Assembly: GCA_943737045.1 (NCBI GenBank)
Contig: CALSFV010000210.1
Coordinates: forward strand, 1,799,001 to 1,863,000
Source of the DNA: Parapristionchus giblindavisi
Taxonomy: Eukaryota; Nematoda; Chromadorea; Rhabditida; Diplogasteridae
Length of the DNA stretch: 64,000 nucleotides
Direction of reading: 5' to 3'
Both the position numbers and the translations under genes were made by a program. The notes beneath the pieces were generated by a model. The model was not told the origin of the DNA. It made no database searches and worked only from the letters and a program-made list of their open reading frames with translations. Shown here in pieces: positions 60,945-64,000 of the stretch; the first letter of the stretch is position 1; every line of letters begins with the position of its first letter.

Positions 60945-61068
60945 ATCCCGCTCTTCCGAGGGGATTCCAAAAAATGAGTACTACTCATAGTTTGATCCTC
61001 TGCACGGAAATCTTTAGTAAAAGGCGAAAGATTTTCTCGGATAATTGCAGAGGATCCAGAGATAGTAT
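60945..61068 (-). ncRNA. U5: U5 snRNA, copy 50
   Basis: Full-length; TTTGCTTTTCC 3' flank. Confidence 0.94.
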
Positions 61069-61561
61069 TGTCTACTGACAGATGTAGCCCATTTGGTTTC
61101 GCGGCCAATCTCTGCCGGGTTTGGTTGCCGGTCTTCTCTTCATCTCTAATCAATCAATTGTATCTGTAGGTGTCATAGTGATCTGACAAGAAGTGATTAT
61201 ATATTCAATTTCAATTTCGCTCTCATTTACAACAAAAGAAAGGATATCACGCGAGTTTATCTCTGTGTTTTTGTCACTCCGAGAATCCGATCCAATCAAT
61301 AAACTGATGGTGTGTGCATGTATTGATTGATCAACACACTAATTACTGTAACAACACACATAGACCCCCACATGTCAGTACTGTATTTGAGTTATAACGC
61401 ACAGATAATGCCATGAAAAGGTGTCTAACTCTGTTATTTCTTCATCATGCCTTAGATATTTCTTGTTTAGCTTCAAAAGTAGCACAAACAGCAACAATTT
61501 ATATTGATAAGGCGTAAAAAATCGGCAAAATGTCTAAAACATTTTGTAAAAATCGCAAAAG

Positions 61562-61680
61562 TGCTTACAACACCCAGGATTCCCAAGCCGTCTCCGATCC
61601 AAGTACTAACTGGGCCCACCGTTGCTTAACTTGGCAGATCGGACGGGATGCCGTGTTCTCAACGAGGTATGGTCGTAAGC
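61562..61680 (-). rRNA. 5S: 5S rRNA, copy 51
   Basis: Resembles copies 46 and 49. Confidence 0.97.
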
Positions 61681-61916
61681 GAGAGAGGGAGTGTGCGAGG
61701 ATGGGGACTATTCGCCACTCGCCACGAGTAAACGTACATCTAGATTGAGAAAGAAAAAGAGGAAAAGAAAAATGAACTTTGATCTTTGATCTTTGATCCT
61801 TATCCCATTCACCAGATCGGGTAGATCTGCAATTTCTCTCTTTCTTCTGTCTGAGAAACGGAATTAGAAAATAAATTATAAACATGTACTGTCAATGTTT
61901 GCCTTTCCAATGTTTT

Positions 61917-62040
61917 ATCCCGCTCTTCCGAGGGGATTCCAAAAAATGAGTACTACTCATAGTTTGATCCTCTGCACGGAAATCTTTAGTAAAAGGCGAA
62001 AGATTTTCTCGGATAATTGCAGAGGATCCAGAGATAGTAT
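61917..62040 (-). ncRNA. U5: U5 snRNA, copy 51
   Basis: Full-length; CCCATTTGG flank. Confidence 0.94.
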
Positions 62041-62534
62041 TGTCTACTGACAGATGTAGCCCATTTGGTTTCGCGGCCAATCTCTGCCGGGTTTGGTTGC
62101 CGGTCTTCTCTTCATCTCTAATCAATCAATTGTTTCTGTAGGTGTCATAGTGATCTGACAAGAAGTGATTATATATTCAATTTCAATTTCGCTCTCATTT
62201 ACAACAAAAGAAAGGATATCACGCGAGTTTATCTCTGTGTTTTTGTCACTCCGAGAATCCGATCCAATCAATAAACTGATGGTGTGTGCATGTATTGATT
62301 GATCAACACACTAATTACTATAACAACACACATAGACCCCCACATGTCAGTACTGTATTTGAGTTATAACGCACAGATAATGCCATGAAAAGGTGTCTAA
62401 CTCTGTTATTTCTTCATCATGCCTTAGATATTTCTTGTTTAGCTTCAAAAGTAGCACAAACAGCAACAATTTATATTGATAAGGCGTAAAAAATCGACAA
62501 AAATGTCTAAAACATTTTGTAAAAATCGCAAAAG

Positions 62535-62653
62535 TGCTTACAACACCCAGGATTCCCAAGCCGTCTCCGATCCAAGTACTAACTGGGCCCACCGTTGCTT
62601 AACTTGGCAGATCGGACGGGATGCCGTGTTCTCAACGAGGTATGGTCGTAAGC
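62535..62653 (-). rRNA. 5S: 5S rRNA, copy 52
   Basis: Resembles copies 47 and 50. Confidence 0.97.
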
Positions 62654-62889
62654 GAGAGAGGGAGTGTGCGAGGATGGGGACTATTCGCCACTCGCCACGA
62701 GTAAACGTACATCTAGATTGAGAAAGAAAAAGAGGAAAAGAAAAATGAACTTTGATCTTTGATCTTTGATCCTTATCCCATTCACCAGATCTGGTAGATC
62801 TGCAATTTCTCTCTTTCTTCTGTCTGAGAAACGGAAATAGAAAATAAATTATAAACATGTACTGTCAATGTTTGCTTTTCCAATGTTTT

Positions 62890-63013
62890 ATCCCGCTCTT
62901 CCGAGGGGATTCCAAAAAATGAGTACTACTCATAGTTTGATCCTCTGCACGGAAATCTTTAGTAAAAGGCGAAAGATTTTCTCGGATAATTGCAGAGGAT
63001 CCAGAGATAGTAT
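62890..63013 (-). ncRNA. U5: U5 snRNA, copy 52
   Basis: Full-length; TTTGCTTTTCC 3' flank. Confidence 0.94.
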
Positions 63014-63507
63014 TGTCTACTGACAGATGTAGCCCATTTGGTTTCGCGGCCAATCTCTGCCGGGTTTGGTTGCCGGTCTTCTCTTCATCTCTAATCAATC
63101 AATTGTATCTGTAGGTGTCATAGTGATCTGACAAGAAGTGATTATATATTCAATTTCAATTTCGCTCTCATTTACAACAAAAGAAAGGATATCACGCGAG
63201 TTTATCTCTGTGTTTTTGTCACTCCGAGAATCCGATCCAATCAATAAACTGATGGTGTGTGCATGTATTGATTGATCAACACACTAATTACTGTAACAAC
63301 ACACATAGACCCCCACATGTCAGTACTGTATTTGAGTTATAACGCACAGATAATGCCATGAAAAGGTGTCTAACTCTGTTATTTCTTCATCATGCCTTAG
63401 ATATTTCTTGTTTAGCTTCAAAAGTAGCACAAACAGCAACAATTTATATTGATAAGGCGTAAAAAATCGACAAAAATGTCTAAAACATTTTGTAAAAATC
63501 GCAAAAG

Positions 63508-63626
63508 TGCTTACAACACCCAGGATTCCCAAGCCGTCTCCGATCCAAGTACTAACTGGGCCCACCGTTGCTTAACTTGGCAGATCGGACGGGATGCCGT
63601 GTTCTCAACGAGGTATGGTCGTAAGC
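63508..63626 (-). rRNA. 5S: 5S rRNA, copy 53
   Basis: Last 5S in the window. Confidence 0.97.
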
Positions 63627-63862
63627 GAGAGAGGGAGTGTGCGAGGATGGGGACTATTCGCCACTCGCCACGAGTAAACGTACATCTAGATTGAGAAAGA
63701 AAAAGAGGAAAAGAAAAATGAACTTTGATCTTTGATCTTTGATCCTTATCCCATTCACCAGATCTGGTAGATCTGCAATTTCTCTCTTTCTTCTGTCTGA
63801 GAAACGGAAATAGAAAATAAATTATAAACATGTACTGTCAATGTTTGCTTTTCCAATGTTTT

Positions 63863-63986
63863 ATCCCGCTCTTCCGAGGGGATTCCAAAAAATGAGTACT
63901 ACTCATAGTTTGATCCTCTGCACGGAAATCTTTAGTAAAAGGCGAAAGATTTTCTCGGATAATTGCAGAGGATCCAGAGATAGTAT
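63863..63986 (-). ncRNA. U5: U5 snRNA, copy 53
   Basis: Full-length, but its upstream promoter region lies outside the window. Confidence 0.94.
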
Positions 63987-64000
63987 TGTCTACTGACAGA

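Larger units (their letters stand above)
12812..64000 (-). repeat. Tandem array of 53 U5 snRNA-5S rRNA units
   Basis: Units of 965-973 bp repeat without interruption from 12812 to the right edge. Each holds U5 and 5S on the minus strand; U5 is 5' of 5S with about 236 bp between them. About 490 bp of spacer separate the 5S end from the next U5 and show no further RNA gene, and no SL1 sequence on either strand. Spacing between 5S copies is mainly 973, with 972, 970, 969, 968, 967, 966 and 965 in blocks, reflecting small indels in A runs, the C run before ACATGTCAG, and an 8-base U5 deletion. The left edge joins a kinase intron at AACACACTAATT. Confidence 0.97.

Noticed and set aside
13009..63831. 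Four families of repeated ORFs of 72-106 codons on both strands in the array
   Set aside because: They lie over 5S, U5 or spacer sequence and their frames shift with small indels; the RNA genes explain the conservation.
12812..64000. CRISPR array
   Set aside because: Units are about 970 bp, contiguous, without unique spacers, and encode eukaryotic RNAs.
12812..64000. Array as an assembly artefact
   Set aside because: Unit-specific SNPs, indels and ordered blocks argue for real distinct copies, although exact copy number and order cannot be proved from the sequence alone.

Overview
The window looks like nuclear DNA from a nematode, probably a rhabditid or diplogastrid. Three things support this: a 5S rRNA very close to the C. 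elegans sequence, a near-exact copy of the nematode SL1 spliced-leader sequence, and a kinase gene with many small exons and short introns of nematode type. The genus is not determined.

Layout. 1-4793: a BEL/Pao-type LTR retrotransposon whose first 17 bases lie outside the window. It has two identical LTRs, a primer-binding site, a polypurine tract and one long but catalytically broken gag/pol-derived ORF. Each LTR carries 21 of the 22 SL1 bases followed by a GT. 4794-8258: mostly non-coding DNA holding a 131-bp hairpin with TA flanks (5209-5339) and a 427-bp hAT-type MITE with an 8-bp target duplication (7140-7566). 8328-12767, minus strand: a casein-kinase-1/TTBK-like kinase gene. Eleven exons can be placed, but the N-terminal ATP-binding exons are missing. 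Its largest intron holds a 20-bp minisatellite, split by a 2.2-kb long-inverted-repeat element that has captured the 3' part of a non-LTR retrotransposon.

12812-64000: a tandem array of 53 units of 965-973 bp that runs off the right edge. Each unit encodes, on the minus strand, a U5 spliceosomal snRNA followed about 236 bp downstream by a 5S rRNA. The short ORFs in the array are only shadows of these RNA genes and their spacers. The array is organised into dimers, trimers and mosaic blocks. Four consecutive-type units carry an 8-base deletion inside U5, and two 5S copies carry substitutions in conserved segments.

How it fits together. The array supplies one ribosomal RNA (Pol III, internal promoter) and one spliceosomal RNA (Pol II, external proximal element) from the same unit. 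In C. elegans the equivalent ~1-kb 5S unit carries SL1 RNA instead; here no SL1 is seen in the unit, and the SL1 sequence turns up in a retrotransposon LTR. The array starts inside an intron of the kinase gene, so that gene is either cut off or carries the whole array as an intron.
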